Part shown: in pieces, positions 1-13,807 of the stretch
Layout: the number at the start of each line of letters is the position of its first letter
Numbering within the stretch: the first letter of the stretch is position 1
NCBI RefSeq assembly: GCF_009193185.1
Contig: NZ_VUKF01000008.1
Coordinates: 62,001-126,000 of the forward strand
Reading direction: 5' to 3'
DNA: 64,000 nt
From: Georgenia thermotolerans
GTDB taxonomy: Bacteria; Actinomycetota; Actinomycetes; Actinomycetales; Actinomycetaceae
The notes under the pieces: generated by a model
The model's database searches: none
The model's input: the letters and a program-made list of their open reading frames with translations, nothing else
Told to the model about the DNA's origin: nothing
Position numbers and translations under genes: made by a program

Positions 1-60
1 TCCGGCCCCGAGGCCGCTCCCTCCGGCGAGGGCGACGCCGAGCCGCCGGCGCCTCGCTGA
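1..60 (+). CDS. C-terminal tail of an upstream gene (partial)
   Basis: The frame open at the left edge encodes 19 residues rich in Gly, Glu, Pro and Ala and ends in TGA at 58-60. This looks like the disordered tail of a protein that begins outside the window. In related actinobacteria the gene before the HGxxPAAW protein is usually a Trp-operon-associated membrane protein or a nearby trp gene, so that is the likely identity by context only. Its GGCGAGG and GAGCCGCCGG stretches resemble the 19-bp repeats that follow at 103. Confidence 0.4.
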   Translation, partial: SGPEAAPSGEGDAEPPAPR

Positions 61-102
61 AGCCCCCGGGCGTGCGGCCGGCCACGGCGCGCGCGACGCC
101 GT

Positions 103-178
103 CGGCGAGGTCGAGCCGCCGCGGCGAGGTCGCGCTTCGTCGGCGAGATCGAACCGGTCCGGCGAGGTCGCTGCCGAT
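103..178. repeat. 19-bp tandem repeat array A, four copies
   Basis: The block CGGCGAG(G/A)TCG recurs at 103, 122, 141 and 160, exactly every 19 bp, each followed by 8 variable bases. It fills most of the non-coding stretch between the upstream gene tail and the promoter of the HGxxPAAW gene. A period that is not a multiple of three argues against coding. Arrays with the same period occur at 32902 and 51096. Confidence 0.7.
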
Positions 179-303
179 CGGCCGCTGACTGGCCGAGCTC
201 CTGTTTCGCCGCTCTGGTGCCGGCTCGTCACGCCGCGACGCACGAGGTCCCGTGAGGCGGGCGCGCGCATGGTCCGGCGCGGCGAGCAGCCGCGCTTTCC
301 CGC

Positions 304-309
304 TAGGGT
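304..309 (+). promoter_or_regulatory. Predicted -10 box for the HGxxPAAW gene
   Basis: TAGGGT fits the actinobacterial TANNNT -10 consensus and would give a leader of about 35 nt before the ATG at 352. A purine-rich AAGGGAAGAG ribosome site lies just upstream of the ATG. Confidence 0.4.
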
Positions 310-351
310 GAGCCTCATACCGCCGACAGCCCGCGAAAGGGAAGAGAAGAG

Positions 352-633
352 ATGCCGCAGACACCCGAACCGCAGACCTACACGTTGCCCCCGGCCTCGC
401 CGTTCGCCAACCACGGCCGGACGAAGGCCGCGTGGGTCCTCATGTGGGGCGTGTGCCTGGGCTTCCTGCTCGCCGGCCTCGGCCTGATGATGAGCAACCA
501 GGTCGTGGTGATCGTGGGGGTCGTCGTCACCGTCGGCTCGGTCGTCCTCAGCGTGATCATGCGCGGCATGGGCATGGGCCAGCCGGCGCCCGCCGCCGTC
601 CAGGGCGACGAGCGCGACTGGTACTCCGCCTGA
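352..633 (+). CDS. HGxxPAAW-family small membrane protein
   Basis: This 93-residue protein has a short proline-rich cytoplasmic N-terminus, the family signature in the variant form NHGRTKAAW (about residues 20-28), and two predicted membrane helices (about 28-50 and 53-72). It ends in a short polar tail. Proteins of this family sit next to tryptophan genes in many actinobacteria, as here, but no biochemical role is established. The ATG is preceded by a purine-rich ribosome site. Its TGA overlaps the ATG of the next gene (TGATG), so the two are translationally coupled. Confidence 0.8.
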   Translation: MPQTPEPQTYTLPPASPFANHGRTKAAWVLMWGVCLGFLLAGLGLMMSNQVVVIVGVVVTVGSVVLSVIMRGMGMGQPAPAAVQGDERDWYSA

Positions 634-995
634 TGGCGGGGGAGCACCAGCCCTACCCCGCCCAGCAGTACGGCCAGCCGTACGGCACCCCCGCCTACGG
701 GCCGACGGCCGAGAAGAACAACCTCGGCAACATCGGGCTGATCGCCTCGATCGTCGGCATCGTGGGCTCCTTCATCCCCGTGCTCAACATCGTCGCCGGC
801 TTCGGCGGCATCGTCGGACTCGTGCTCGGCATCCTCGGCCTGCGCGCCGCGAACGCCGGCCGGGCGACCAACCGGGGCATGTCGATCGCCGCGATCGTCG
901 TCGGCGCGGTCCAGATCGTGCTCGGCATCCTGGTCATCATCGGGCTCGCCGCCTTCCTCAGCACGTACGAGACGTCGGGCTTCGAGTCCCTCTGA
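633..995 (+). CDS. DUF4190-like membrane protein
   Basis: This is a 120-residue protein. The ATG at 633 overlaps the stop of the preceding gene by one base. The N-terminus is rich in Tyr, Gln, Pro and Gly (repeated QQYGQPYG-type segments), followed by two long hydrophobic stretches separated by a short basic Gly/Ala/Asn turn ([13 protein letters not shown]). That is the layout of DUF4190 proteins. Function is unknown; a membrane role beside the tryptophan genes is inferred from position only. A strong terminator hairpin follows at 1005, so this pair is probably a unit separate from trpCBA. Confidence 0.7.
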   Translation: MAGEHQPYPAQQYGQPYGTPAYGPTAEKNNLGNIGLIASIVGIVGSFIPVLNIVAGFGGIVGLVLGILGLRAANAGRATNRGMSIAAIVVGAVQIVLGILVIIGLAAFLSTYETSGFESL

Positions 996-1004
996 CGCCC
1001 ACCG

Positions 1005-1038
1005 CGACGCCCCGCCCGGACGTCCGGGCGGGGCGTCG
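1005..1038 (+). terminator. Perfect palindromic terminator hairpin
   Basis: The 34 bp from 1005 to 1038 are a perfect inverted repeat, with arms CGACGCCCCGCCCGGAC and GTCCGGGCGGGGCGTCG. There is no U tract, as usual in high-GC actinobacteria. It separates the two small membrane genes from trpC. Confidence 0.75.
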
Positions 1039-1107
1039 TCGTACCCGAGGGAGGCGGCCCGGCGTCCCCCACTGCGGACGCCGTCCGGGGGTGTCGGCGG
1101 CCCGGCC

Positions 1108-1113
1108 TACGAT
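1108..1113 (+). promoter_or_regulatory. Predicted -10 box of trpCBA
   Basis: TACGAT lies 31 nt before the trpC GTG and downstream of a strong terminator, which suits an independent trpCBA promoter. I found no Trp-rich leader peptide or attenuator in the roughly 25-nt leader. Confidence 0.35.
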
Positions 1114-1144
1114 GGGCGCGACGACAACGAGGGGAGACGGCACC

Positions 1145-1956
1145 GTGACTGTGCTGGAAGACATCGTCGCCGGGGTCCGTGAGGACCTCGCCGAGCGCGA
1201 GGCACAGCGCCCGCTGGACGTCCTCAAGGAGATGGCGCAGCGCCAGGTGGGCGCGAAGGACGGCGTGGCTGCGCTGCGCGGCGAGCACGGCGAGGTGACG
1301 ATCATCTCGGAGGTCAAGCGCTCGAGCCCGTCCAAGGGCGCGCTGGCCGAGATCGCCGACCCGGCGGGCCTCGCCGCGGAGTACGAGGCCGGCGGGGCGA
1401 GCGTGATCTCCTGCCTGACCGAGCGGCGCCGCTTCGGCGGCTCCCTGGAGGACCTCGCCGCCGTGCGCGCGGCGGTGGACGTCCCCGTGCTGCGCAAGGA
1501 CTTCGTCGTCACCCCCTACCAGGTGTGGGAGGCGCGGGCCTTCGGCGCGGACCTCGTGCTCCTCATCGTCGCCGCCCTCGAGCAGGAGGTCCTCGTCTCG
1601 CTGATCGAGCGGGTCCACTCCCTGGGCATGACGGCGCTGGTCGAGGCCCACAACCGCGAGGAGGCGCAGCGCGGGCTCGATGCCGGCGCCCGCGTCCTGG
1701 GCATCAACGCGCGCAACCTGCACACCCTCACCGTCGACCGCGCCGTGTTCAGCCAGGTCGTCGACGTCGTGCCCAGCGGGGTCATCAAGGTCGCCGAGTC
1801 CGGCGTCCGCGGCCCGCACGACGTGCTCGACTACGCCCGCGCCGGGGCCGACGCCGTCCTGGTGGGCGAGGCGCTGGTGACCACCGGCAACCCCCGCCAG
1901 GCGGTGGCCGACATGGTCGCCGCCGGCTCCCACCCCTCCCTGCGGGCGGTGCGCAA

Positions 1957-1960
<4 letters not shown>
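1145..1960 (+). CDS. trpC: Indole-3-glycerol phosphate synthase
   Basis: TrpC closes the indole ring of CdRP to give indole-3-glycerol phosphate, which the next two genes use. The 271-residue protein is a single beta/alpha barrel of normal family length. It has the conserved substrate-binding segment [11 protein letters not shown] near residue 55, the catalytic-lysine segment LRKDF near 118, the NARNL segment near 194, and the phosphate-binding ESGV and GADAVLVGE segments at the C-terminus. The GTG at 1145 is preferred over an in-frame ATG at 1091 because GGGGAGACGG lies just upstream and the family start aligns there. The stop overlaps the trpB GTG by 3 bases in a GTGA arrangement. Confidence 0.95.
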
Positions 1961-3315
<1,355 letters not shown>

Positions 3316-3317
3316 GC

Positions 3318-4145
3318 ATGACGACCACCGGCGCGACGACCGCGTCCAAGACCGCCGCGGCGATCGACGCCGCCAAGGCCCGCGGGGGAGCGGCGCTGAT
3401 CGGCTACCTCCCGGTCGGCTTCCCCGACGTCGACACCTCCATCCGGGCCGCGCGCGAGCTCGTCGCGGCCGGCGCCGACGTCATCGAGCTGGGGCTGCCC
3501 TACTCCGACCCGGGCATGGACGGCGAGACCATCCAGCAGGCCACCCAGGCCGCGCTCGACGGCGGCACCCGCACCGCCGACGTGCTGCGCGCCGTCGAGC
3601 AGGTCGCCGCGACCGGCGCCGCCGTGCTCGTCATGACCTACTACAACCCCGTGTACCGCTACGGCGTGGACCGCTTCGCGCGCGACCTGGCCGCGGCGGG
3701 CGGGGCCGGCCTCATCACCCCGGACCTCATCCCGGACGAGGCGGGCGAGTGGATCGCCGCCTCCGACGCCCACGGGCTCGACCGGGTCTTCCTCGTCGCG
3801 CCCAGCTCCACCGACGCCCGGCTGCGGCTGACCGCCGGCGCCTGCCGCGGGTTCGTCTACGCCGCGTCCACCATGGGCGTCACCGGCGCCCGGACCGCCG
3901 TGGACACCCACGCGCGCGGGCTGGTCGCCCGCACCCGGGAGGCCGGCGGGGAGCCGCGGGTGTGCGTGGGCCTCGGGGTGTCCAACCGGGACCAGGCGGC
4001 CGAGATCGCCGAGTACGCCGACGGCGTCATCGTCGGCTCGGCGCTGGTGCGGACCCTCATGCGCCCCGACGGCGACACCGGCGCCGGGCTGCGGGACCTC
4101 AGCGCCCTCGCCCAGGAGCTGGCCACCGGCGCGCACGGCGGCTGA
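3318..4145 (+). CDS. trpA: Tryptophan synthase alpha subunit
   Basis: TrpA cleaves indole-3-glycerol phosphate into indole and glyceraldehyde 3-phosphate and channels indole to TrpB. The 275-residue barrel shows the catalytic Glu and Asp region ELGLPYSDPGMDG (from about residue 57), the TYYNPVYRYG segment, LITPDLIPDE, and VGLGVSNRDQ near the phosphate site. GGAG at 3306-3309 lies 8 nt before the ATG at 3318, which supports this start. A GTG at 3312 in a GTGA overlap with trpB would add only two residues and cannot be excluded. Confidence 0.95.
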   Translation: MTTTGATTASKTAAAIDAAKARGGAALIGYLPVGFPDVDTSIRAARELVAAGADVIELGLPYSDPGMDGETIQQATQAALDGGTRTADVLRAVEQVAATGAAVLVMTYYNPVYRYGVDRFARDLAAAGGAGLITPDLIPDEAGEWIAASDAHGLDRVFLVAPSSTDARLRLTAGACRGFVYAASTMGVTGARTAVDTHARGLVARTREAGGEPRVCVGLGVSNRDQAAEIAEYADGVIVGSALVRTLMRPDGDTGAGLRDLSALAQELATGAHGG

Positions 4146-4175
4146 CGGCCGGCGAGGGCAGGGGCGGCGAGCGGA

Positions 4176-4181
4176 TAGTCT
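4176..4181 (+). promoter_or_regulatory. Leaderless -10 box of lgt
   Basis: TAGTCT ends 6 nt before the GTG start of lgt. That spacing places the transcription start on or next to the start codon, so lgt probably has its own leaderless promoter besides read-through from trpA. Confidence 0.5.
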
Positions 4182-4187
4182 GCACGG

Positions 4188-5312
4188 GTGCTGACCTCCG
4201 CCGTCCTCGCCGCCCTGCCCAGCCCGCCCCAGGGGGTCTGGCAGCTGGGCCCGCTCCCGGTGCGCGCCTACGCGCTGGCGATCCTGCTTGGCGGGGTGGC
4301 GGCCTGGTGGATCCTCGACCGGCGCTACACCGCCAAGGGCGGGCCCAAGGACACCGCCATCGACGTCGTGTTCTGGATGGTGCCGTTCGGCATCGTGGGG
4401 GCGCGGCTGTACCACGTCTTCACCACCCCGGAGCCGTACTTCGGCCCGGGCGGCAACCCCTGGAACGCCTTCGCGATCTGGAACGGCGGGCTGGGCATCT
4501 GGGGCGCGGTCGCGCTGGGCGCGGTGGGGGCGTGGCTCGGGCTCCGCCGCCGCGGGCTGCGCCTGGCGCCGTTCGCCGACGCCCTCGCGCCCGGGCTGCT
4601 CGTCGCCCAGGCCATCGGCCGGCTGGGCAACTACTTCAACCAGGAGCTCTACGGCAAGCCCACGACCCTGCCGTGGGGGCTGCAGATCGACGACGCCCAC
4701 CTGGTCCCCGGGTATCCCTCCGGCACCCTGTTCCACCCGACGTTCCTCTACGAGCTGGTGTGGAACCTCGCCATGGTGGGGGTGCTGGTGTGGGCCGAGC
4801 GCCGCTTCCGGCTGCGCCACGGCCGGGTGTTCTGGCTGTACGTCATGCTCTACACGCTGGGCCGGGTGTGGATCGAGCACCTGCGCATCGACACCGCCGA
4901 GATCGTCCTGGGCCTGCGCCTGAACGTGTGGACGTCGATCCTCATCTTCCTCGTGGCCCTCGCCCTGTTCGTCGTCATCGGCCGGCGCACCCGCGGGGTA
5001 CCCGAGAACCTCTGGCTGCCCGGCCGGGAGCCGGTCGACGAGGCCGTCCCCGGGGCCGACGACGGGCAGGCGCCCACCCCGACCGGCACCGTCGCGGCCG
5101 AGCGACCCGCGCCGGCCTCGGCATCCGAAGACGGGCAGGACGCCCGTGCACCGGGCGACGCGTCCGCGCCTGGCGCCGCGGACGCAGCGGACAGCGCCGC
5201 AGGCGGCCCGCAGGCATCGGACGGGGAGCGCCTGGCCAGCACGGCCCGGTCCGCCGACGACGAGCACGTCCCCTCCGCGCCGGCCGACGAGGACGTCCCC
5301 GGCCGCGCCTGA
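4188..5312 (+). CDS. lgt: Prolipoprotein diacylglyceryl transferase
   Basis: Lgt transfers a diacylglyceryl group from phosphatidylglycerol to the lipobox cysteine of prolipoproteins at the outer face of the membrane, the first step of lipoprotein maturation. The 374-residue protein has about seven membrane helices and the diagnostic signature GRLGNYFNQELYG at about residues 144-156. From about residue 285 a roughly 90-residue Ala/Gly/Asp-rich tail follows, which is not part of the family core and is probably a disordered cytoplasmic extension. The start is a GTG with a leaderless-type -10 box and no good ribosome site. Confidence 0.93.
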   Translation: MLTSAVLAALPSPPQGVWQLGPLPVRAYALAILLGGVAAWWILDRRYTAKGGPKDTAIDVVFWMVPFGIVGARLYHVFTTPEPYFGPGGNPWNAFAIWNGGLGIWGAVALGAVGAWLGLRRRGLRLAPFADALAPGLLVAQAIGRLGNYFNQELYGKPTTLPWGLQIDDAHLVPGYPSGTLFHPTFLYELVWNLAMVGVLVWAERRFRLRHGRVFWLYVMLYTLGRVWIEHLRIDTAEIVLGLRLNVWTSILIFLVALALFVVIGRRTRGVPENLWLPGREPVDEAVPGADDGQAPTPTGTVAAERPAPASASEDGQDARAPGDASAPGAADAADSAAGGPQASDGERLASTARSADDEHVPSAPADEDVPGRA

Positions 5313-5657
5313 GAACGTCGTCGGCGCCTGCGGCCAACCCCGCGGCCCACGTGACGCGGCGGTTCCACAGCCGTGGGATCCACCTCCGCGGCGTCGAGCC
5401 AGCGACGTCCGGCACCGATGCGCCCGCGCGCCGTGGCGAGCCAGCAGGGAGGGGCACCGAGCTAGCGGCGTCGCGTTGCCCAGCAGTGACGACCCCGCTG
5501 CCTGGGTGCATACCGGCTGGCTGGGGTGCCCAGCCCGCTGCCTCGGCCCCGGACCGCGGCGCTCGCCAGCGAACTGGGCAACCGATGTCCCCGAAGTGCC
5601 GCCGGCAGGGGCGAAACGTGCTGGCTCGGCCCGGGGGCGCCGGCGGCCACACCCTCC

Positions 5658-5709
5658 TCGACAGCCTTGACAGCCCTGACAGCGGCGGGCCCCGCGCCGC
5701 TTGACAGCC
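5658..5709. repeat. Tandem 9-bp GACAGC repeats upstream of gltB
   Basis: TCGACAGCC, TTGACAGCC and CTGACAGCG follow each other without gaps at 5658-5684, and a fourth copy, TTGACAGCC, lies at 5701-5709. Two copies contain the -35 hexamer TTGACA, but no matching -10 lies 16-19 bp downstream of either. They could be a regulator binding array or a replication-slippage product. Confidence 0.6.
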
Positions 5710-5784
5710 CCCACCCTCGCGGCTTGTCTGGACGCGTTGTCCGCGGCCGCGGGCGGCCAAGTGTCAAGAATGTGGACAGGTCGT

Positions 5785-5813
5785 GTTACCTCCGGGTCAT
5801 CTGGCAGTAATAT
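5785..5813 (+). promoter_or_regulatory. gltB promoter with GlnR-like half-sites
   Basis: GTTAC (5785), GTCAT (5796) and GTAAT (5807) are spaced exactly 11 bp apart, the spacing of actinobacterial GlnR boxes (GTNAC-N6-GAAAC-N6). The last element overlaps a TAATAT -10 hexamer at 5808-5813. Control of glutamate synthase by a nitrogen regulator is plausible; the middle site departs from the GlnR b-box. Confidence 0.4.
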
Positions 5814-5906
5814 CGCGCCACCATCGGGACGACGGCGACCCAACCACCACTCAGCTCAACGAAGCGGGGGTCCGTCTCGGGTCTTCGCGGTGAGGACGAC
5901 ACGCGG

Positions 5907-10467
<4,561 letters not shown>

Positions 10468-10475
<8 letters not shown>

Positions 10476-11946
10476 CCCCCAGGGTTTCCTGAAGTACCGC
10501 GAGCGGGAGCTGCCCCGCCGCCGGCCGGTGCCGGTGCGGATCATGGACAGCAAGGAGGTCTACGAGCGCCGCGCGGAGGACGCCCCCGCCCTCGTGCGCC
10601 AGGCCGCCCGGTGCATGGACTGCGGGGTGCCGTTCTGCCACAACGGCTGCCCGCTGGGCAACCTCATCCCCGAGTGGAACGAGCTCACCCGCACCCAGGA
10701 CTGGGCCGGGGCGATCGAGCGGCTCCACGCGACGAACAACTTCCCGGAGTGGACCGGGCGGCTGTGCCCCGCCCCCTGCGAGACGGCGTGCGTGCTGGGC
10801 ATCAACCAGCCGCCGGTGACGATCAAGAACATCGAGCAGTCCATCGCCGACAACGCCTGGGACCGCGACCTCATCCGCCCGCAGATCCCCCAGCGGCTCA
10901 CCGGCTCCACCGTCGCGGTGATCGGCTCCGGGCCCGCCGGGCTGGCCGCCGCCCAGCAGCTCACCCGCGCCGGGCACACCGTGGCGGTCTACGAGCGCGA
11001 CGACCGCATCGGGGGCCTGCTCACCTACGGCATCCCCGACTTCAAGATGGACCGGGCCCAGGTGGACCGGCGCATCGCCCAGATGGAGGCGGAGGGCACC
11101 CGCTTCCGCCCGTCGGTGGACGTCGGCGGCGCGGGGTCGCTCAGCGGGCAGGACCTGCGCGAGCGGTACGACGCCGTCATCCTCGCCATGGGCTCGACCG
11201 TGCCCCGCGAGCTGCCCGCCCCCGGGCGCGAGCTGGGTGGCATCCACTACGCCATGGACTACCTCGTCCAGGCCAACCGGGTGGTCGCGGGCCAGGAGGT
11301 GCCCGACCAGATCCTCGCCACCGGCAAGGACGTGGTCATCATCGGCGGCGGCGACACCGGCTCGGACTGCCTGGGCACCGCCACCCGCCAGCAGGCCCGC
11401 TCGGTCGTGCAGATCGACATCAACCCCGTCCCGCCGGAGGAGCGCCCGGCGAACCAGCCGTGGCCGACCTACCCCAAGGTCTACCGGGTCTCGACCTCGC
11501 ACGAGGAGAACGGCGAGCGCGTGTACGGCTCCTCGACCGTGGAGTTCCTCTCCGACGGCTCGGCGGGGGAGGGGCAGGTCACCCACCTGCGCCTCGTCGA
11601 CGTCGACCGCACCTCCGGGCAGGCCGTGCCCATCGAGGGCACCGAGCGGATCATCCCCGCCCAGCTCGTCCTCCTCGCGCTCGGCTTCACCGGCGTCCCC
11701 GCCGGCGGGCTCGTCGAGCAGCTGGGCGTCGAGCTGGACGCGCGCGGGCGCGTCGTGCGCGATGAGACGTTCGCCACCTCCGTGCCGGGGGTGTACGTCG
11801 CCGGCGACGCCGGGCGCGGCCAGTCGCTCATCGTGTGGGCCATCGCCGAGGGCCGCTCGGCGGCCTCCGCCGTCGACGCCTACCTGCGCGGCGAGACCGA
11901 GCTTCCGGCCCCGATCCTGCCCTCGACGGTGTCGGTGTCGGTCTGA
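10468..11946 (+). CDS. gltD: Glutamate synthase (NADPH) small subunit
   Basis: GltD takes electrons from NADPH through FAD and passes them via 4Fe-4S clusters to GltB. The 492-residue protein starts with the cysteine-rich domain: C49, C52, C57 and C61 in [13 protein letters not shown], then further cysteines in CPAPCETAC near 99-107. Two Rossmann folds follow: GSGPAG (about 153) for FAD and [11 protein letters not shown] (about 290) for [20 protein letters not shown] motif closes the FAD site. It starts with GTG inside the end of gltB, so the subunits are translationally coupled. Confidence 0.96.
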
Positions 11947-11970
11947 CCTGGCCCGCCCGGCCCGCTCCGC

Positions 11971-12009
11971 ACGGCCCGGCCCCCCGCGAGTCCGGGGGCG
12001 CCGGGCCGT
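11971..12009 (+). terminator. gltBD terminator hairpin
   Basis: ACGGCCCGGC (11971-11980) pairs perfectly with GCCGGGCCGT (12000-12009), and CCCCCG with CGGGGG inside, leaving one bulged C and a 6-nt loop. It lies 25 bp after the gltD stop and before the pyk promoter. Confidence 0.75.
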
Positions 12010-12086
12010 CGGCGCACCCGGCGCGCAGCACACCGGTGAGCGGCACCACTGGGACCTCGCACGGGCGGCCCGGGACCGCCAGGCCC

Positions 12087-12092
12087 TAGGCT
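12087..12092 (+). promoter_or_regulatory. Leaderless -10 box of pyk
   Basis: TAGGCT ends 7 nt before the ATG of pyk, and no Shine-Dalgarno sequence is present in between, so the transcript probably starts at the ATG. Confidence 0.5.
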
Positions 12093-12099
12093 GGGCCCC

Positions 12100-13524
12100 A
12101 TGCGTAGAGCGAAGATCGTGTGCACCATCGGCCCCGCCACCGAGTCCCCCGAGAAGGTCCAGGAGCTGGTGGACGCCGGCATGGACGTCGCCCGGATCAA
12201 CCGCTCCCACGGTGCGGTGGAGGAGCACGAGGCGGTGTACCGCAACGTGCGGGCCGCCGCGCAGGCCTCGGGCCGCGCCGTCGCCGTCCTGGTGGACCTC
12301 CAGGGCCCGAAGATCCGCCTGGGCAACTTCGCCGACGGCAAGGTGAACCTCCGCGAGGGCGACACCTTCACCATCACCACCGAGGACGTCCCGGGCAACG
12401 CCGAGATCGCCTCGACCACGTACAAGGGCCTGCCCGGCGACGCCAACCCCGGCGACCGCATCCTCATCGACGACGGCAAGGTCGCCGTCCGCGTCCTCGA
12501 GGTGGACGGCCCCCGCGTCGTCACCCGGGTCGAGGTGCCCGGCCCGGTGTCCAACCACAAGGGCCTGAACCTGCCCGGCGTCGCCGTGTCCGTGCCCGCC
12601 CTGTCCGAGAAGGACAAGGAGGACCTGCGCTGGGCCCTGAACGTCGGCGCCGACATGATCGCGCTGTCCTTCGTGCGCTCCGCCGCGGACGTCGAGGACG
12701 TCCACGCGATCATGGACGAGGAGGGCCGCCGGGTCCCGGTCATCGCCAAGATCGAGAAGCCCCAGGCCGTGGAGAACCTCGTCGAGGTCGTCGACGCGTT
12801 CGACGGCGTCATGGTCGCCCGCGGCGACCTCGGCGTCGAGCTGCCGCTCGAGCAGGTGCCGCTGGTGCAGAAGCGCGCCATCGAGCTCGCCCGGCGCAAC
12901 GCCAAGCCCGTCATCGTCGCCACCCAGATGCTCGAGTCGATGATCACCAGCCCGCGGCCCACCCGCGCCGAGGCCTCCGACGTCGCCAACGCCATCCTCG
13001 ACGGCGCCGACGCGGTCATGCTCTCCGGCGAGACCTCGGTCGGGGAGTTCCCCATCGAGACCGTGCGCACCATGGCCCGCATCGTGGAGAACACCGAGGA
13101 GAACGGCGGCGAGCGGATCGCCCCGCTGGGCTCCAGCCCGCACACCCGCGGCGGGGTCATCACCAAGGCCGCCGCGGACATCGGCGAGATGCTCGAGACG
13201 AAGTACCTCGTCACCTTCACCCAGTCCGGTGACTCCGCCCGCCGCATGTCCCGGCTGCGCTCGCCCATCCCGCTGCTGGCCTTCACCCCGTCGACCGACG
13301 TGCGCAACCAGCTGGCGGTCAGCTGGGGCGTGCAGACCTACACCGTGCCCCCGGTGAGCCACACCGACGACATGGTCAACCAGGTCGACCAGCTCCTGCA
13401 GACCACCGGGCTGGCCGAGGAGGGCGACCGGGTCGTCATCGTCGCCGGCATGCCCCCGGGCAAGGTCGGCTCGACCAACTCCATCCGCGTGCACAAGATC
13501 GGCGAGACCTACACCAAGGCCTGA
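12100..13524 (+). CDS. pyk: Pyruvate kinase
   Basis: This enzyme converts phosphoenolpyruvate and ADP to pyruvate and ATP, the last step of glycolysis. The 474-residue protein shows CTIGPATESPEKV at the N-terminus, the Arg/Asn/His segment ARINRSHG (about 28-35), VDLQGPKIRLGNF, the catalytic-lysine segment IAKIEKPQAVEN (about 220), and the metal-binding segment VMVARGDLGVEL (about 237-248). The C-terminal regulatory domain ends in a PPGKVGSTNSIRVHKIG segment. A perfect 16-bp stem hairpin follows. It is monocistronic with a leaderless-type promoter. Confidence 0.96.
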   Translation: MRRAKIVCTIGPATESPEKVQELVDAGMDVARINRSHGAVEEHEAVYRNVRAAAQASGRAVAVLVDLQGPKIRLGNFADGKVNLREGDTFTITTEDVPGNAEIASTTYKGLPGDANPGDRILIDDGKVAVRVLEVDGPRVVTRVEVPGPVSNHKGLNLPGVAVSVPALSEKDKEDLRWALNVGADMIALSFVRSAADVEDVHAIMDEEGRRVPVIAKIEKPQAVENLVEVVDAFDGVMVARGDLGVELPLEQVPLVQKRAIELARRNAKPVIVATQMLESMITSPRPTRAEASDVANAILDGADAVMLSGETSVGEFPIETVRTMARIVENTEENGGERIAPLGSSPHTRGGVITKAAADIGEMLETKYLVTFTQSGDSARRMSRLRSPIPLLAFTPSTDVRNQLAVSWGVQTYTVPPVSHTDDMVNQVDQLLQTTGLAEEGDRVVIVAGMPPGKVGSTNSIRVHKIGETYTKA

Positions 13525-13531
13525 CGGTCGA

Positions 13532-13567
13532 CGGCGGCGGGCGGCGCGGGTGCGCCGCCCGCCGCCG
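13532..13567 (+). terminator. pyk terminator hairpin
   Basis: CGGCGGCGGGCGGCGC (13532-13547) and its perfect complement (13552-13567) form a 16-bp stem with a 4-nt loop, starting 7 bp after the pyk stop. Confidence 0.8.
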
Positions 13568-13606
13568 CGTGCTCGGACGGCGTCCGAGCCGACGGCGCGG
13601 GCACGG

Positions 13607-13612
13607 TACCCT
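13607..13612 (+). promoter_or_regulatory. Predicted -10 box for tRNA-Leu
   Basis: TACCCT lies 13 bp before the mature 5' end of the tRNA, consistent with a short 5' trailer removed by RNase P. Confidence 0.35.
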
Positions 13613-13625
13613 GATGCCCGCCTTC

Positions 13626-13707
13626 GCTCCTGTGGTGGAATCGGCAGACACACCGCACTCAAAATGCGGCGCCGCGAGGCGTGCGGGTTCGAGTCCCGCC
13701 GGGAGCA
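13626..13707 (+). tRNA. tRNA-Leu (anticodon CAA)
   Basis: The sequence folds as a class II tRNA. The acceptor stem GCTCCTG pairs with CGGGAGC, with one G-U pair. The D arm contains TGGTGGAATCGGCAGAC, the anticodon stem-loop CCGCACTCAAAATGCGG carries CAA, there is a long variable arm, and the T arm is GCGGGTTCGAGTCCCGC. Discriminator A73 is at 13707. The bases after it are CCG, so the CCA end is only partly encoded and must be added or repaired. This tRNA reads UUG, a rare leucine codon at this GC content. Confidence 0.93.
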
Positions 13708-13725
13708 CCGCGACCTTGTTGCACC

Positions 13726-13760
13726 CGTCACGTGGCGGTTGTTGAACGCGTCACGTGGCG
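13726..13760. repeat. Direct repeat of CGTCACGTGGCG
   Basis: The 12-mer CGTCACGTGGCG occurs at 13726-13737 and 13749-13760, 23 bp apart. Each copy contains the palindrome CACGTG. The pair sits between tRNA-Leu and the -10 box of the ANTAR regulator, so it could be an operator. The related CGCCACGTGA also occurs at 32864. Confidence 0.5.
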
Positions 13761-13794
13761 CCGTTCGCGCAGGCCTGGGCGCGGATCGGCGCTA

Positions 13795-13800
13795 TAGGCT
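13795..13800 (+). promoter_or_regulatory. Leaderless -10 box of the ANTAR regulator
   Basis: TAGGCT ends 7 nt before the GTG at 13808, with no ribosome site in between. Confidence 0.5.
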
Positions 13801-13807
13801 GACCCTC

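Larger units (their letters stand above)
5313..5906. other. 594-bp intergenic region before gltB
   Basis: I see no credible gene here. The first 350 bp are GC-rich with degenerate repeats; for example GAGCCAGC and GGCACCGA both recur 42 bp apart, starting at 5396 and 5438. Then follow three tandem 9-mers with a fourth copy downstream (5658-5709) and a promoter-like segment with GlnR-type half-sites (5785-5813). The leader from about 5820 to 5906 contains GAGG at 5892 as a ribosome site for gltB. Confidence 0.6.

Noticed and set aside
1039-1144. Trp attenuator or leader peptide before trpC
   Set aside because: The leader after the predicted start is only about 25-30 nt, with no Trp codons in a short frame and no alternative hairpins. 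The hairpin at 1005-1038 lies upstream of the promoter and terminates the previous unit.
5313-5760. Possible small genes in the 594-bp gap between lgt and gltB
   Set aside because: Frames of 90-170 codons exist on both strands, but they are Arg/Pro-rich, lack ribosome sites, and are interrupted by imperfect repeats.
13708-13806. Second tRNA or small RNA between tRNA-Leu and the ANTAR gene
   Set aside because: Only the paired CACGTG repeats and the -10 box are present; no cloverleaf or terminator-ended transcript could be drawn.
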